Below are positions 22,514-33,597 of a DNA stretch of 64,000 nucleotides, one piece after another. How positions within the stretch are numbered: position 1 is the first letter of the stretch; every line of letters begins with the position of its first letter. Position numbers and translations under genes: made by a program. The notes beneath the pieces are model-generated. The model saw nothing but the letters and a program-made list of their open reading frames with translations. It searched no databases and was not told the origin of the DNA. The stretch is from Tetrastigma voinierianum (lineage: Eukaryota; Streptophyta; Magnoliopsida; Vitales; Vitaceae): the NCBI GenBank assembly GCA_016808115.1, contig JAEQBH010002939.1:93943-157942 (forward strand), in the 5' to 3' direction.

Positions 22514-23600
22514 AATGGATCCCTACGAAGAACAACAAAGTCGTGAGGGCTCAATGATCCCTCGACGTATGGGTCGATGAGGACCACATACACCTCCTAG
22601 AGTGAGTGCACCTTCTTGTGTCATACCACTGCGGGTGTGGTAGTAAGACCTTGTTGATGCCCACAGCACCCAGCACCATGGAATGGAGAATGAGAAAATC
22701 CATATCACGCATATCAAGGAGTTCGAGAAGTTGCACAACTTTTAAGAAGGTGTGCCTAACACAGATTTTACTTAAGTGAAAGCATTTCCATTGACAACTA
22801 AAAATGAGGCGAGATTTGGCTCGATTCAACGAAGTGCAGAGCAGTTAGAAAGTGGGCGAACTTCATTTAATTTTTGAAGAAATTTTTCAGTACAACCAAG
22901 ACCAACAATTTGAAGAGGCAAATCTACACTTACTCGGCCTACGATAATGAGAAGTTTTATCAGTGTTGGGAGAGGTTCATGGAGACCATCAGTGCATGTC
23001 CACACCATGGGTTTGATACATGGATGCTCGTGAATCACTTTTATGATGGTATGTCTCCGGCCATGAAGCAACTACTAGAAACCATGTGGAGGGGACTTTT
23101 TGAGCAAGCACCCGGATAAGAGCCATGGACTTTTTGAACTATGTGGCCGGGAAACCTCGAGGCATGGGATGAGCTAAGATCAGAGAGGCTGAAAAGATGA
23201 GGCCTTGACTCACCAAAAGGAGGCATTTATGCACTCGAAGACACGGAGATGAAAGCAAGCGGCCACTTTGGCTCGAAGGTTGGAGGGCTTGGAAATGAGA
23301 AATCGACGCAAAGTGCAAGCGGTGATTCAGATTACCTACATCGCTGACTGTTTTGGTATCGGTCAGTAGCCATCTTGGGAGCATTGTCGATGGTTCCTTC
23401 GGTGAGGATTTGATGCAAGAGCATGCCCATACCTTAGGTCAAAATAAGCCAGACAAATGCTCCGTATGGCTGACACTATAGTGATTGGAGGGATGTCAGA
23501 CCTATCATGGGAAGCGAAACCCCACATATCTTTCCCCCAGGAGCACAATGTGATTTAGCTCCACCTCGACAAGCGTGGCTGGCCTCCACCTTCTTCTCTG
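22514..23600 (+). pseudogene. Athila-type gag
   Basis: Start MDPYEEQQSREGSMIPRR at 22514, then, across frames, FEKLHNF, KAFPL, FLKKFFSTTKTNNLKRQIYT (about 22870-22930), DNEKFYQCWERFMETISACP, HHGFDTWMLVNHFYDGMSPA (to about 23065) and MDFLNYVAGKPRGMG (about 23126-23168). This is the plant retrotransposon-gag capsid domain. Stops follow QAPG and the N-terminal segment. The tail to about 23600 is frameshifted. Confidence 0.93.
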
Positions 23601-23939
23601 ACCCAGGCAAGCAATTTTGAATTTAAGCAAGGTAGTGGTACCTTTGTAGAGGAACAAAAAGGTGTTAGATCATTCAAACTAATCGAAAATTGAGACCAGT
23701 AGAGAGCTCGCTCCAAGAAGATAGACGGTATGCATTACGGATCTCAGCCAAATATGACAACGCAGTTCCATTTCGGGTTGTCTAACTAGCGGGTCTGAAA
23801 GGAAATTCCCTTCCCGGACACTTAGCAAAACCAGGGAATGCATGAGATAGAGCTCACTTGATGATCCCGATCACGAAATTGATGAAGTCAAAGCGTGTGC
23901 GTTGAGAAGTAATTACGAGGCCCGAGACTAGCGGTCAGG

Positions 23940-24680
23940 ACCCGGTAGCTCCACGGTGGGTTGAACCGCTGGGAAAACGGCCGGCGGGGAAGAGGTAAAG
24001 CGAGTGTACCCCCTTCTTTCCCACGAGCACTTGAAAGAAAAAGTCGGTTAACTTGATGCGAAATTTGAAGTACTCACGAATTGTGGTTAACATCCCTCTT
24101 CTCGATATGATCAAGCAAGTCCCCACGTATGCAAAGTTTTTGAAGGACGTATGCACGGTAAAAAGAGGCTTTAATGTGAATAAAAAGGCCTTTTTGACTA
24201 AGCAAGTGAGTGCCATCATTGAGTGCAAGACCCCTGTGAAGTATAAAGATGCAGGGTGCCACTACGATCTCAGATTAACATGGCGACATTTGTGTGGAAA
24301 GGCATTGCTAAGATTTGGGGCAAGTGTTAATCTGCTTTGCCTTTTTCCATGTACCGGCGACTTAGGCTAGGCGGGCTTAAGCCAACCACTATCACGTTGT
24401 CTCTAATGAATGGGGTCATCAAAATACCAAAGGGCACGAGTTGAGGATGTTTTGATTCGGGTGGACAAATTCTACTATCCGATTAGTTTTGTAGTGCTTG
24501 ATACGAGCCGATCGTAGTAGGGTAACCATGTGCCAATCATCACAGGAAGGCCATTTTGGCCACTTCAATCGATCATCAATTGTCGAATGGGGTGATCTGA
24601 CTAACCTTGGAAATATGACCTTAGAGGCTTTCCAATATCTTCCATCTTAGCAAAGCACATGCACCAGCGGGAGGATGGCC
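23940..24680 (+). pseudogene. Athila-type aspartic protease region
   Basis: A 105-codon frame (24053-24370) reads VVNIPLLDMIKQVPTYAKFL, LKDVCTVKRGFNVNKKAFLT and QVSAIIECKTPVKYKDAGC, then the active-site segment ALLRFGASVNLL. The family has a catalytic Asp two residues before Gly (DLGAS); here Arg stands at that place, so activity is lost. The following FYYPISFVVLDT and ITGRPF blocks are readable to about 24570 with frameshifts. The protease would cut the Gag-Pol polyprotein. Confidence 0.93.
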
Positions 24681-25099
24681 AGTGAAAGAGGTTTGTGCGA
24701 TAGAGGCCATCCTTGAAGAACAAATGTTTGCTTGTGCGAGATGTATTAACCCCGGGAGTTAGTTGGCGTGTGAGGCCGCGGGAGCTTGAGGAGGAAAGTA
24801 AGCTGACAATGGAGAAGAAAGGTTGAAGTGTTACCTTTACTTACTGGAAGTGAGGAACATAATCCTCAACAGTTAGATCTTAAGCCCCTACCTTTGGGAG
24901 GAAAAATGCATTGTCCAGTGGTGATTTCTTCACTATTGAGCAATCCACAGGAAGTTAGTTTGCCCAGATCCTCCGGGAGCAGAAAGCAATCGGATGGAAG
25001 ATTTTCGATTTGAAAGGCATCACGACCCGACCGTATGCACCCGTCATATTTACTTAGAGGAGGAATCGCGGTTCGAAAAACCACAGGCTGAATCCGCAT

Positions 25100-25930
25100 A
25101 TGCAAGAGGTGCTACAGTGGAAGTAGTGAGAGCCCTTCTAAGTAGGCATCATATACCCCATATCAGATAGATCTTGGGTAAGTCCAACCCAAGTAGTACC
25201 CAAAGAATCAGGGGTTACTACGGTGCTCAATGAGAAAGGAAATGCCCACGGGCTTACTACGGGATGGAGGGTATGTATGTCGACCTCTGAAGAAATTTGA
25301 ATGAGGGTGACAGCGAAGGATCACTTTCCCTTTCCTTTCACTGGACCATTTCCCCAGAGTATCGGGTCATCCCTTTTTCTTGCTTTTAGATGGAGTATTC
25401 GGCTACTTCGGATCGAGATCGTGCGGATGATCGAGGAAAAGACCGCTTTCACTTATCCTTTTAGTGCAATATGCACATAGGAGGGATGCCTTTCGATCTA
25501 TGCAATGCCCGACCACTTTTCAACGTTGTATACTCCCGATTATTTTTCGGTGGTGCATGGTGGAGCGTATAATGGAGTTTATATGGATGACATAACGGTT
25601 CTGGGGAAGCTTTGATGAATGCCTCATATATTTGGAAATTGTCCTCCAGATCGTCGAAAGAACCTAGTATATTGGGAAAAATGCCATTTATAGTAAATCG
25701 AGGGCATAGTGTTGGGGCACATCATTTTCGAGAGAGGAATTGAAGTGGATAAGGCCAAGGTAGAAATGATCTCAAGAATTGCCATCTCTACTAATGCTGA
25801 AGGCAGTCTGCGACGAATTCTTGGGACATGCGGGTTTCTATCGCGAGGTTCATGCAGGGAAGCTTCGAAAATTGCTAAGCCGCTCTACAAGCTCCTTGAA
25901 AAAGATGCAAAGTTTGAATGAGATGCAGAA
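25100..25930 (+). pseudogene. Athila-type reverse transcriptase
   Basis: Across frames: EVVRALLSRHHIPHIR near 25120, NEKGNAHGLTTGW and DL...LNEG near 25230-25310, MPFDLCNA near 25490, the catalytic box YMDD (about 25584) followed by ITVLG, KCHF.VNRGHSV near 25680, then LGHIIFERGIEVDKAKVEMI (25712-25770), LGTCGF and KIAKPLYKLLEKDAKFE (to 25918). The YMDD box is intact, but stops and frameshifts occur throughout. No LTR insertion interrupts it. Confidence 0.92.
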
Positions 25931-26375
25931 TGCCAAGAGAAGTTCGAAGAGCTTAAAGCATATTTGACTACAGCACCTATTGTGAGAGCCCCTGACTGGC
26001 ACTTGCCTTTTAATGTAATGTGCGATGCTAGTGACCTTGTTGTCGGAGCGGTTCTCGGACAGAGAGTAGAGGGAAAGTCGTATGTGATGAATTATGCGAG
26101 CAAAACGTTAAAGAAGCTCGGAGAGCTACACTACTACGGAGAAAGAATTGCTAGCGGTGGTCTATGCTTTAGATAAGTTTCGATCTTATTTGATTGGGTG
26201 AGATATTGTAATCTTCACAAATCATTCAACACTGAAATATCTGCTCACAAAACAGAATTCTAAGGCTCGGATTATTAGATGGGTTATTGCCACAAGAGTT
26301 CAACGTCCAGTTAGAGATAAGAAGGGTGTGGAGGCGTTGTTGTCAGATCATCTCTCGGATTAACCATAGCTAATA
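25931..26375 (+). pseudogene. Athila-type RNase H
   Basis: Frame 25964-26176: [40 protein letters not shown] and YASKTLKK, with the catalytic D in CDAS. It continues across frameshifts as [23 protein letters not shown] and KKGV, and ends DHLSD. Follows RT directly and precedes integrase. Confidence 0.93.
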
Positions 26376-27650
26376 CTTTAGCCCTCCATATTTGATGAAT
26401 TTCCGAAGGTCTCTACTTGGCGGTGGTATAGCGGCATGGGTATGCTCACATTGCGGTCCGAGTAACGGGGAGAGTTACCGAGTGGAGTGGACGATGCGGG
26501 ACAAAGTTCTTCCATACGAGGTTCGATTCGTACTATTAGGAGGAGCCGTATTTGTTCAAGTATTGTCTTGTCGGATAATAAGGAAATATGTGCAGGAAAG
26601 GAAGAACATGGAAGTGCGGCCCATTTACCCGTGACGGTGCGATGGAGGGCATTCGCTTCGAAAACAACCATAAGTGCGCATTGAGGCTTTATTAGGCGAG
26701 TCATTATTTAGAATGCCTACACCATGTGCAAGCGGTGTGATGGTGCGGGCTTGGGAAAGATTTCGATCGTCACATACAGTGCCCTTGAACCCCATTTTAG
26801 TAGTTGAATTGTTTGATGTATGGGGCGTGACTTCCCATAGGACCATTCCTGCTTCAGCCGGCTATGCCTACATCCTTGTAGGGGTGGACTATGTGTCGAG
26901 TGGGTCGACGATTGCCATGCAGACGGTGACCACAAGCGGTGCTTAAATTCACGAAGGAGAACATTTTCTCTAGATTCGGGTTCCCAAGCAATTATGATGA
27001 TAGGTTCTCACTTTTATAACAAACCCACTTTGAGAACCTCTGCTCTGAATATGAATTATTAAGCATAAGGTAGCCACCCGTATCATCCTGTGAACCCGGT
27101 GGTCAAGTGGGCTCCTACTTGAGAGAAATAAAGACCATCGATGAAAGTTGTTGAATTCCTAACGGGAAGGACTGGTCTTTGAAGCTTAGACTCATTCTTG
27201 GCCTCGGGAATGTCCACAGTATCGCTTAGTTTATGGCAGAGGCTTGTGTTTACCGATGAAATCGAATACAAGGCGTGAGAATTGGGCAATCTGAAATTTG
27301 AACATGGATATGAGCTAGTGCTGAAGAGATGCTTGAGATGGGCGAGTTAGAAGAGAAATTTGAGAAACAACGCTACTTGATTCCCGAGTACGAAGGATAG
27401 GCGAAAGTGGCATGATCGGCTCATAACGGACTTTCAATAGGGGATCAAGTCCTCTTGTATGATTCCAAGCTCCATCTATTTCCGGGCAAACTCAAATCGC
27501 GATGGACAGGCCCATTTATCATCCACCAAGCATATTTGAATGGTTGGATTGACGCTTCTCTGACGAAAGACAAAGAGTATTCAAGGTTAGCGAGCTGACG
27601 AGTCGAGCCCTATCGTGCGCCACTTTGCGAGAAGGGAGGAGATTTCCCTC
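26376..27650 (+). pseudogene. Athila-type integrase
   Basis: Zinc-finger region with CKRCDG (about 26727), then core words PILVVELFDVWGV (about 26790-26830), GYAYILVGVDYVS (26860-26900), SHFYNKP (about 27008), RLVYG (about 27222), and C-terminal words LLYDSKLHLFPGKLKSR and GPFIIHQAYLNG (about 27450-27545), read across frames. The block after the first catalytic Asp (usually DFMGPF) is replaced by TSHRTI after a frameshift. Much of the core between 26940 and 27210 is deleted or scrambled. Confidence 0.9.
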
Positions 27651-27945
27651 ATGATCCCTCCATAGTAGCATTCAGAGCCAGGTTGGTTTGGTCTCCCACT
27701 TTGAGACCAAGCTGCGTCAAATTTTGTTATGTTTTGGTCGATTTTTAATTTATTTTATTTTAGTATTTTTATTTTATCTAGGTTTTTGATTAAAACCTTC
27801 TTTGATATCATCGACTTAATGTTTTTTTTATTATTTTATTTTATTTTATTTATTTTATTTTGTTTTCCACAGCAGAATGTTAGTGCGGGACAAAATTTTT
27901 CGCTCTGATGCTTGAAAGTCGCCCCGATAAGCGAAAAGTCACCTC
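27651..27945 (+). other. T-rich spacer between integrase and extra ORF
   Basis: TTATTTTATTTTATTTT-type sequence (about 27740-27860) ending TTTTCCACAG. Athila-type elements have such an intron-like stretch here. No ORF. Confidence 0.6.
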
Positions 27946-29940
27946 GGGGCTCTTTGGCTTCCTGAGGGGAGGACCCGCCGTCTTCTCGTGGCCCTTCATC
28001 TTCTTGAAGCACCATTAAAAAGCCTCCCCTCATTTCTCTTCGGACCTCCCCCCCGGGCGCAAGCCACACGCCGCTGAGCCGCTTTGCGGCCCCGGCTCCT
28101 CGGCGCGTACCTGGCGTTTCTCCCACTGCGCCAATCCCTCCACCTCGCTTTGCATTTGTCGCTGCTGGCCCATTTCGCCCTGCCGCGCCTCCCCATTTCG
28201 GCCCAGTTCCAATAGATGGCAGCCACGCCATGGTTGCACCCGTGGAGGGCATCGGTCGAGCCCAGTTGAGACACAGTGCCCTGCCCGGAGTCGTGGGCAC
28301 TTCCGGGGCGCATGGACCCTCTGGCTGAGTGCGAGGCACCTCTACTTTGTCTCCTTCGGCCGGCGATGCGAGAGTCCGGCCTCGGTGATATCCCGGAGTC
28401 TCGAGTCTTTGAGCCCCATCAAGCGATACCATGCCGGGTGGGACCTGCCCCCTTTCCTATCGTCCACGGCCACCACGGAGGCGCGCTGTGGGCCGGACAT
28501 CGGCTCGGGGTGTAGTTCTAGGCCCGAGCCTTCGCCGCCTCCAGCTGCTCAGAGTCCTGCACGGTCATCGCCTCAGTTATCCCCTGCTTCGAGGATTAGG
28601 CGTCCACTATTTCATTGTGACCCGATACCCGAGAACGTGGATTGTTGTGCCAAGGACTTTCACGGAGTCCTACTGTGATATACCGGCATTGGCAGCGGAC
28701 CCACGGTTCAGAGATTCTATGCGATTGGTCCACGGGCGTGATCTTTGCCATTTATGAGCTGAGGCAGTTTTTCTCCACGGGTGGTTCTCGAAGGTGTTAC
28801 CATACCATGACATCCCAAAGTGTCTAATCAGATGCGGCTCGTTTTGATATAGATGGCCGTCTGGGATACCTCACGAGCTTGAGATATCCACTTTGCTACT
28901 CTAGGCACGCCGATGGTTCGGCTAACTTCGGCGGTGTGGCGGTGGCCTCACCCCTCACCTAGAGATGGATTTCGCTCTCTCTCTCGATCTGACAGCCGGG
29001 TCTATCCCCTTGTTGGGGTAGCTTCCTCGCCTTATGCTCCTCGGACCACGTACTTGATCCCTAATTTGTTCCCAGCCCGGCACTATTTACATTGAGAGGA
29101 GCTATTCTTGAGGCTCTTTGCTCGGATATCGGGGGTTACGGTTCAATTTGTGAGCTTATCACATGACCGCCTTACTTTCGCCAGAGAAAGGTCCACCATG
29201 AGGGCGACTCTTGCAGAGGCTATTCCCCTATTGATGTCGAGATTGTTATGCCATGTGTTAGAGCATCTTGGGTTCCCGGAGGAACCGCGTATTGGCGTCG
29301 CGAGTTGTCCTATAGTTGGCAATCGCCCGAGCGGACCCTATCTGGCCCTCTGCTAACACCGGCGGGGAGGATGTCGTGGATGATTACGGAGGACACGCTA
29401 GGGGTGGCTTGGCTGTCTCGGTTCGAGATTCATCCCCTCAGTTACGCCTCCCTCTGCCTAGCTCCTCCCGAGGCTGCGAGGCCGTCCTCCACGTCGCGGC
29501 CCATCAGGGGCATCCATCACTTCTAGGGATTTATTGGGCATTATGGATGCCATCCGCACATATCTTGCCAACACCTGCATCTTCGCGGCTTCTCGGACGA
29601 CTGGCCAGAAGGCGGATGGCCAGCGAAGTCCTCCGCCTGAGAATCGAGGCTATTCTTCTTCGAGATCTGAGCCACCTTGGTCTCCCACCGATTCGTGGCC
29701 AGGCCTAGCCACAGCGCACTACTCGCGGCCAATCCATTTGTCGACGAGGCTTCTTTGGATGTGCTCGCGTGCGCCGCTGATAGCCACGATCCACGGCTTC
29801 CTCGCCACCGGCCACAGTGAGGTGGTCGCACTTCCTTCTCTAGCTTTCCGATCCCTACCCAGTGAGGACACAGTGATACTTTGGTTGGGGGGGAGAGTTA
29901 GCCGTCGAGTGTTTATTATCATACTTAATGTTGTTTGATT
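27946..29940 (+). pseudogene. extra post-pol ORF region of the Athila-type element (function unassigned)
   Basis: A GC-rich stretch with plus-strand coding character and many frameshifts. The first part (about 28040-28300) reads Pro/Ala/Arg-rich and low in complexity, such as FAPVPIDGSHAMVAP. The second (about 28680-29940) has DPRFRDSMRLVHGRDL, VGVASSPYAPRTTYLIPNLF, LAEAIPLLMSRLLCHVLEHL and PEEPRIGVAS. I recognise no domain. It stands where Athila elements carry an env-like or unknown ORF. Overlapping minus-strand frames (such as 28432-27836) are probably shadows caused by GC content. Confidence 0.5.
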
Positions 29941-31150
29941 TATCATTTACTTGTCTTATGGAATTTGACATTTGTATGTATTAGCGATAGTAAGCGATGG
30001 TTTATTTGCTTAGTATGTATTATGTTAATTTATGATAAACATGCTAGCCTTTTTGGTTATATTAAAAAGCTTTATAGCGGTATTTACATTTCTATTTTTT
30101 TCACCTGAATTTTTTTATTATTTTATTTTATTTTAATTAACTTTTGTATATGCATAATGTTTAGCCTTGCAATTTGATGAACTTAAGCCTTTCCTAATGG
30201 TGTCGACATAAGAAGGGTCCTATGCTGAGTTGAGTGGATAACTAGTCAAATTCTTATTGTATTTAACCTGTTTCTTCGGCCTTTAGCTATCCTGAGACCA
30301 GGCACGATTAGGTCTCGATGATAGAAGCGAAAAGCATTACCGAAACCCCTCTTCTGATGAATCCCCTAACCTAGTGTGGTTCACTCCTTGAATGAGTTCA
30401 CGAACCCCCCGTGCATAGAAGGCCATTGTCTTCAAGCCAAAAGAAGAGAAAAGAAAAAAGCAAAAGAAAAGAAAAGAATTGAATCGCATTGCTTTGCCGC
30501 TGAAACACCGAGCACGGTCAGGGGTTTATGGCGAAAGCCTTTAAACTGGTGCCTGGCTTGACTGGTTGGGACCACCCAGGCAGGTGTTACGTTGGATAGG
30601 TGGAGTTTAGCGAGTTGTGAGTCTTTGGAGGCTTGAAATCGTCGGGTCGGGGTGAAACCTTTAAGAGTTTATGAATTGAAAGATCCTCATGGCTTGATGC
30701 CACTGAAGCCTTCAGCGGTTGGGGTCATTCGGTTAATCCAGTTACGAACTTTGGTGAAGTCGAGACCCTCGGCATTGCACCACAGCGCAAAAGAATTGTA
30801 TGTAATAAAATGAAGTCGATCTATTTAGGTTGGTTAACATACAAGGTTATGGCATTAGCTCGGTTAGGGGGGGAGAGCATACAGTTTCGTAGTTTATGAT
30901 TGAGACCTGATCAAACAAACCCGTAGCTTTTTGTAGAAGAGCATGGTTCATGCCTCGAGAAGGGAGCTTGTTGGTCAGTTAACGCGGTATAGTTTTAATT
31001 CTTTCGAGATGGTTATTAGCTTAGGTTTTCGTGATTCTCATCGCTGGCTATGCATTACTGGTACAAACCTTTTTGACCTCCCATGTTTTGTTCTCTCTAC
31101 TTGATTACTTACGGCATTGCTACGGCACTAGCAATGTCGGTTAAGGGGTG
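29941..31150 (+). other. 3' non-coding region of the Athila-type element
   Basis: T-rich at first, then sequence with an A/G-rich run (30433-30480). It ends GGTTAAGGGGTG just before the 3' LTR, a plausible polypurine tract (31138-31150). No ORF of note. Confidence 0.55.
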
Positions 31151-32528
31151 TGATTGTTGCCAAAAAGTGCTATTTTAGACCCTATTTAAGATAGGTTCTA
31201 AGTACTTTTATTATTGCTAATCATATTTGACACGTCATGAGTCCCTTTGGTACTAATGATTGTATTTCGAGGCTGTTTGTGGTAGTTTTGTAGGTTTGAG
31301 AAACCCTGTTCCCATCTCTGTCCTCCAATGGCGTATCCCGGTGGTACGATTCCCATCGAGTTCGTGTGATTTATCTTCGGTGCATCAAGCGGGAATGAAG
31401 AAATTGATCGAAACAAATTTAGACAGCCGGGAGCAAGTAAGGGGCAAGGGAGATTTCGCTACAATAGCGAAATTTCGCTACAAAGCAAAAGATACCCAAG
31501 CTATGTATATAGAATTTTGCTCATACATAGCGGGCTTCGAAAATTTCACCCTATAGCGAGTATGCATTGTTTTGTCTTCTAAGCATTTTTGTTTTTTGGT
31601 TAATTTCATTTTCTACCTCCTTTGTAATTATACTAGTTAGAGTTAGATTGGTATTTTCACCTATTTTGTGAGCTATATAAAGCCATTCTTGAACAATTTG
31701 CAAACCTATTATTCATAAAAGCATTTCCATTATGGGCTGTTTTTTGCCCTCGCGTTTCTCTCTTCTCTCTCCTCTTTCTCTCACTTTACAGGCAGCCAAA
31801 CACACCCTTTGAGGATGACGGCTCAAAGGATGTTTGAAATAAAGCCTCTAAACTGAAGGGAGGGTTGCTAAGGAGAGTAGGTTGATAAGGTTTGCAGGTG
31901 TTCCTCTGTATTTCAAGAAGCAGGTACTGCGTATTTATGTTTGAAACTTTCAAAACTAGGTTTTAAAAGCTGTTGATGTACTTTCTTTGGTCAATACTTA
32001 TTTGAGATTTTCGGGTTCGATTGTATTCTTAGTGGTAGATACTGCGACATCCATTGAATTGTCATTTACTAGCCATCGGGCTAGGTTAAATGCTAGATTT
32101 CAACGAGGAACATTTAATGCTCGATAAATGCTATGTTTCAAGAAATGGATGCGAGGTTAGTCTTTAAGTTAAACAAAGATCTGGTTTGGAAATGACTATA
32201 GGTCATCTTCCTAATAAGTAAAAACCCGAGGACACCTTTGCAACCCTATCATACCAAACTAGTAGCCCAAAACTTCAAGGACTTCTTTTTTTACATTTTA
32301 TTTGAATCACCTTCGATTCTTTTCGTGAAACAACCCTTATTTTGTACAAATCAAAATCGAGCAAAAAGCCTCACCATTTGAATCATTACATTAATCATTT
32401 GTAGATGAAAACCCATCCACGTATTTCGATCCTGAACCACTATCTGCGGTAGTTACGCTACGGTAGTAGGAGTAGTTGGAAATTATAAATTTTGTTGATT
32501 CCACGACACCTCTTTGTGGCTAGAATGA
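31151..32528 (+). repeat. 3' LTR of Athila-type element
   Basis: Starts TGATTGTTGCC. The same order of words as 20863-22153 continues to a GTGGCTAGAATGA end, where the usual AATCA appears mutated. The sequence around 31450-31550 has several TAGCGAAATTTCGCTA-type palindromes. Confidence 0.85.
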
Positions 32529-32582
32529 TAGCAACAACGAGGATTTTTTTTACATTTCCCTAATATATCAAAATAACATAAG

Positions 32583-32774
32583 TTCTTGGATAATGACAAT
32601 TTCAGAATAAATATCACTAGATGAACATATACAAATATACATGTATATTTCCACATGAATGATATTTAAAGTAACATCATCAGTTTCTCGATAGTAATAA
32701 TTTTAGAATGAATACTACTAGATGAATAAATACATAATATCCATATACACATTTGCAGGAATGATATGAAGGAT
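32583..32774. repeat. two ~95-100 bp direct repeats
   Basis: TTCTTGGATAATGACAATTT... and TTTCTCGATAGTAATAATTT... continue in parallel through ACTAGATGAA and TATACA to GAATGATAT. Between the Athila 3' LTR and the copia-type LTR; probably leader sequence of the latter. Confidence 0.65.
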
Positions 32775-32789
32775 GTGTTAGATACCAAT

Positions 32790-33500
32790 TGCAGCCAAAT
32801 AAGAGGCAACGAGCGAGGAAGAGATGAACTAATAACAGTTAATCAAACCAGTTTACGGAACCTATATCAATTATGTGGAATTGTTTGCGGAAAAACGGAA
32901 TAAAAGATTAAAGTAATTAGTTTGGAACCTGTATGCGAGATCAAGTCTTGTGTTGGACACAGTCTCCTTAAGACAAATATTGCCCTCGTAGTGGTGCTTC
33001 AAGAAAAATGGCAATTCATCTCCCAAGATGAAATGATCTCCCAACGATGGCACTTCCGCTTTGTTGTTTGTCGGAGGCTTGAAATTATTAATGCGAGAAC
33101 TCGGTCTCTCTCAAATGTGAATATGAACGGATGAAAAATTAATTATACAAGAAAATGAGAGAATGTGTAGCCTATATATAGTGCGAACAAACACGGTCGG
33201 CGTCTACGTGGAGAAAGGCGCTTGGTCAATAGGCGCTACACTTTGTCGCAAAGCGATGGCGTTTTAGTGAAGCCCGAAAAGTGAGTTTAAGAAACCCCAG
33301 CTCCGACCGAACTTCAGGCTTCGACTCCGAGGCGGTGGCAATGCGGCGCACGTGTGTAGTGAGACCAAGCGCAAATAGGTCCTCCCCCCTTCCACAAAGC
33401 TGGTGCCCATTGGGGCCCAATTAACTACAAAGGTGGGTGTATATATACCCTTTAAGTCTTGTTCCCATCCGATGTAGGACACAGAAACTTTTCACAACAA
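32790..33500 (-). mobile_element. copia-type LTR, single, with primer-site-like flank
   Basis: On the minus strand it starts TGTTGTGAAAAGTTTCTGTG, followed by CCTACATCGG, a start typical of many plant copia LTRs, with a TATATATA box near 33435. It ends GGCTGCA, and ATTGGTATC follows, like the first bases of a tRNA-Met primer site. No second LTR and no gag/pol were found on the left, where the Athila-type 3' LTR begins within 260 bases. Probably the 5' LTR of an element cut off by a later rearrangement. Confidence 0.55.
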
Positions 33501-33597
33501 ACCTTTAGTTACCATTTCAAAGAAATTTGATGTTTGGGAGCATTTCTAATTCACTCCTTAATGGTTTTGAGCAACTCAATATATAATCTTAATGGCA

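Larger units (their letters stand above)
20863..32528 (+). mobile_element. Athila-type Ty3/gypsy element, both LTRs present, coding regions decayed
   Basis: Two similar LTRs (20863-22153, 31151-32528) in direct orientation enclose gag, protease, RT, RNase H and integrase in Ty3 order on the plus strand. A T-rich spacer and an extra GC-rich ORF region follow pol, which is the Athila layout. The two LTRs resemble each other more than they resemble the three related solo LTRs. No matching TSD is visible (GGTAC before; AGCAA or similar after), so one flank may be rearranged or the right end eroded. Confidence 0.88.

Noticed and set aside
27836..28432. 198-codon minus-strand ORF, Gly/Arg/Pro-rich
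   Set aside because: Lies opposite the GC-rich extra ORF of a plus-strand Athila element; open through lack of AT-rich stop codons, no domain.
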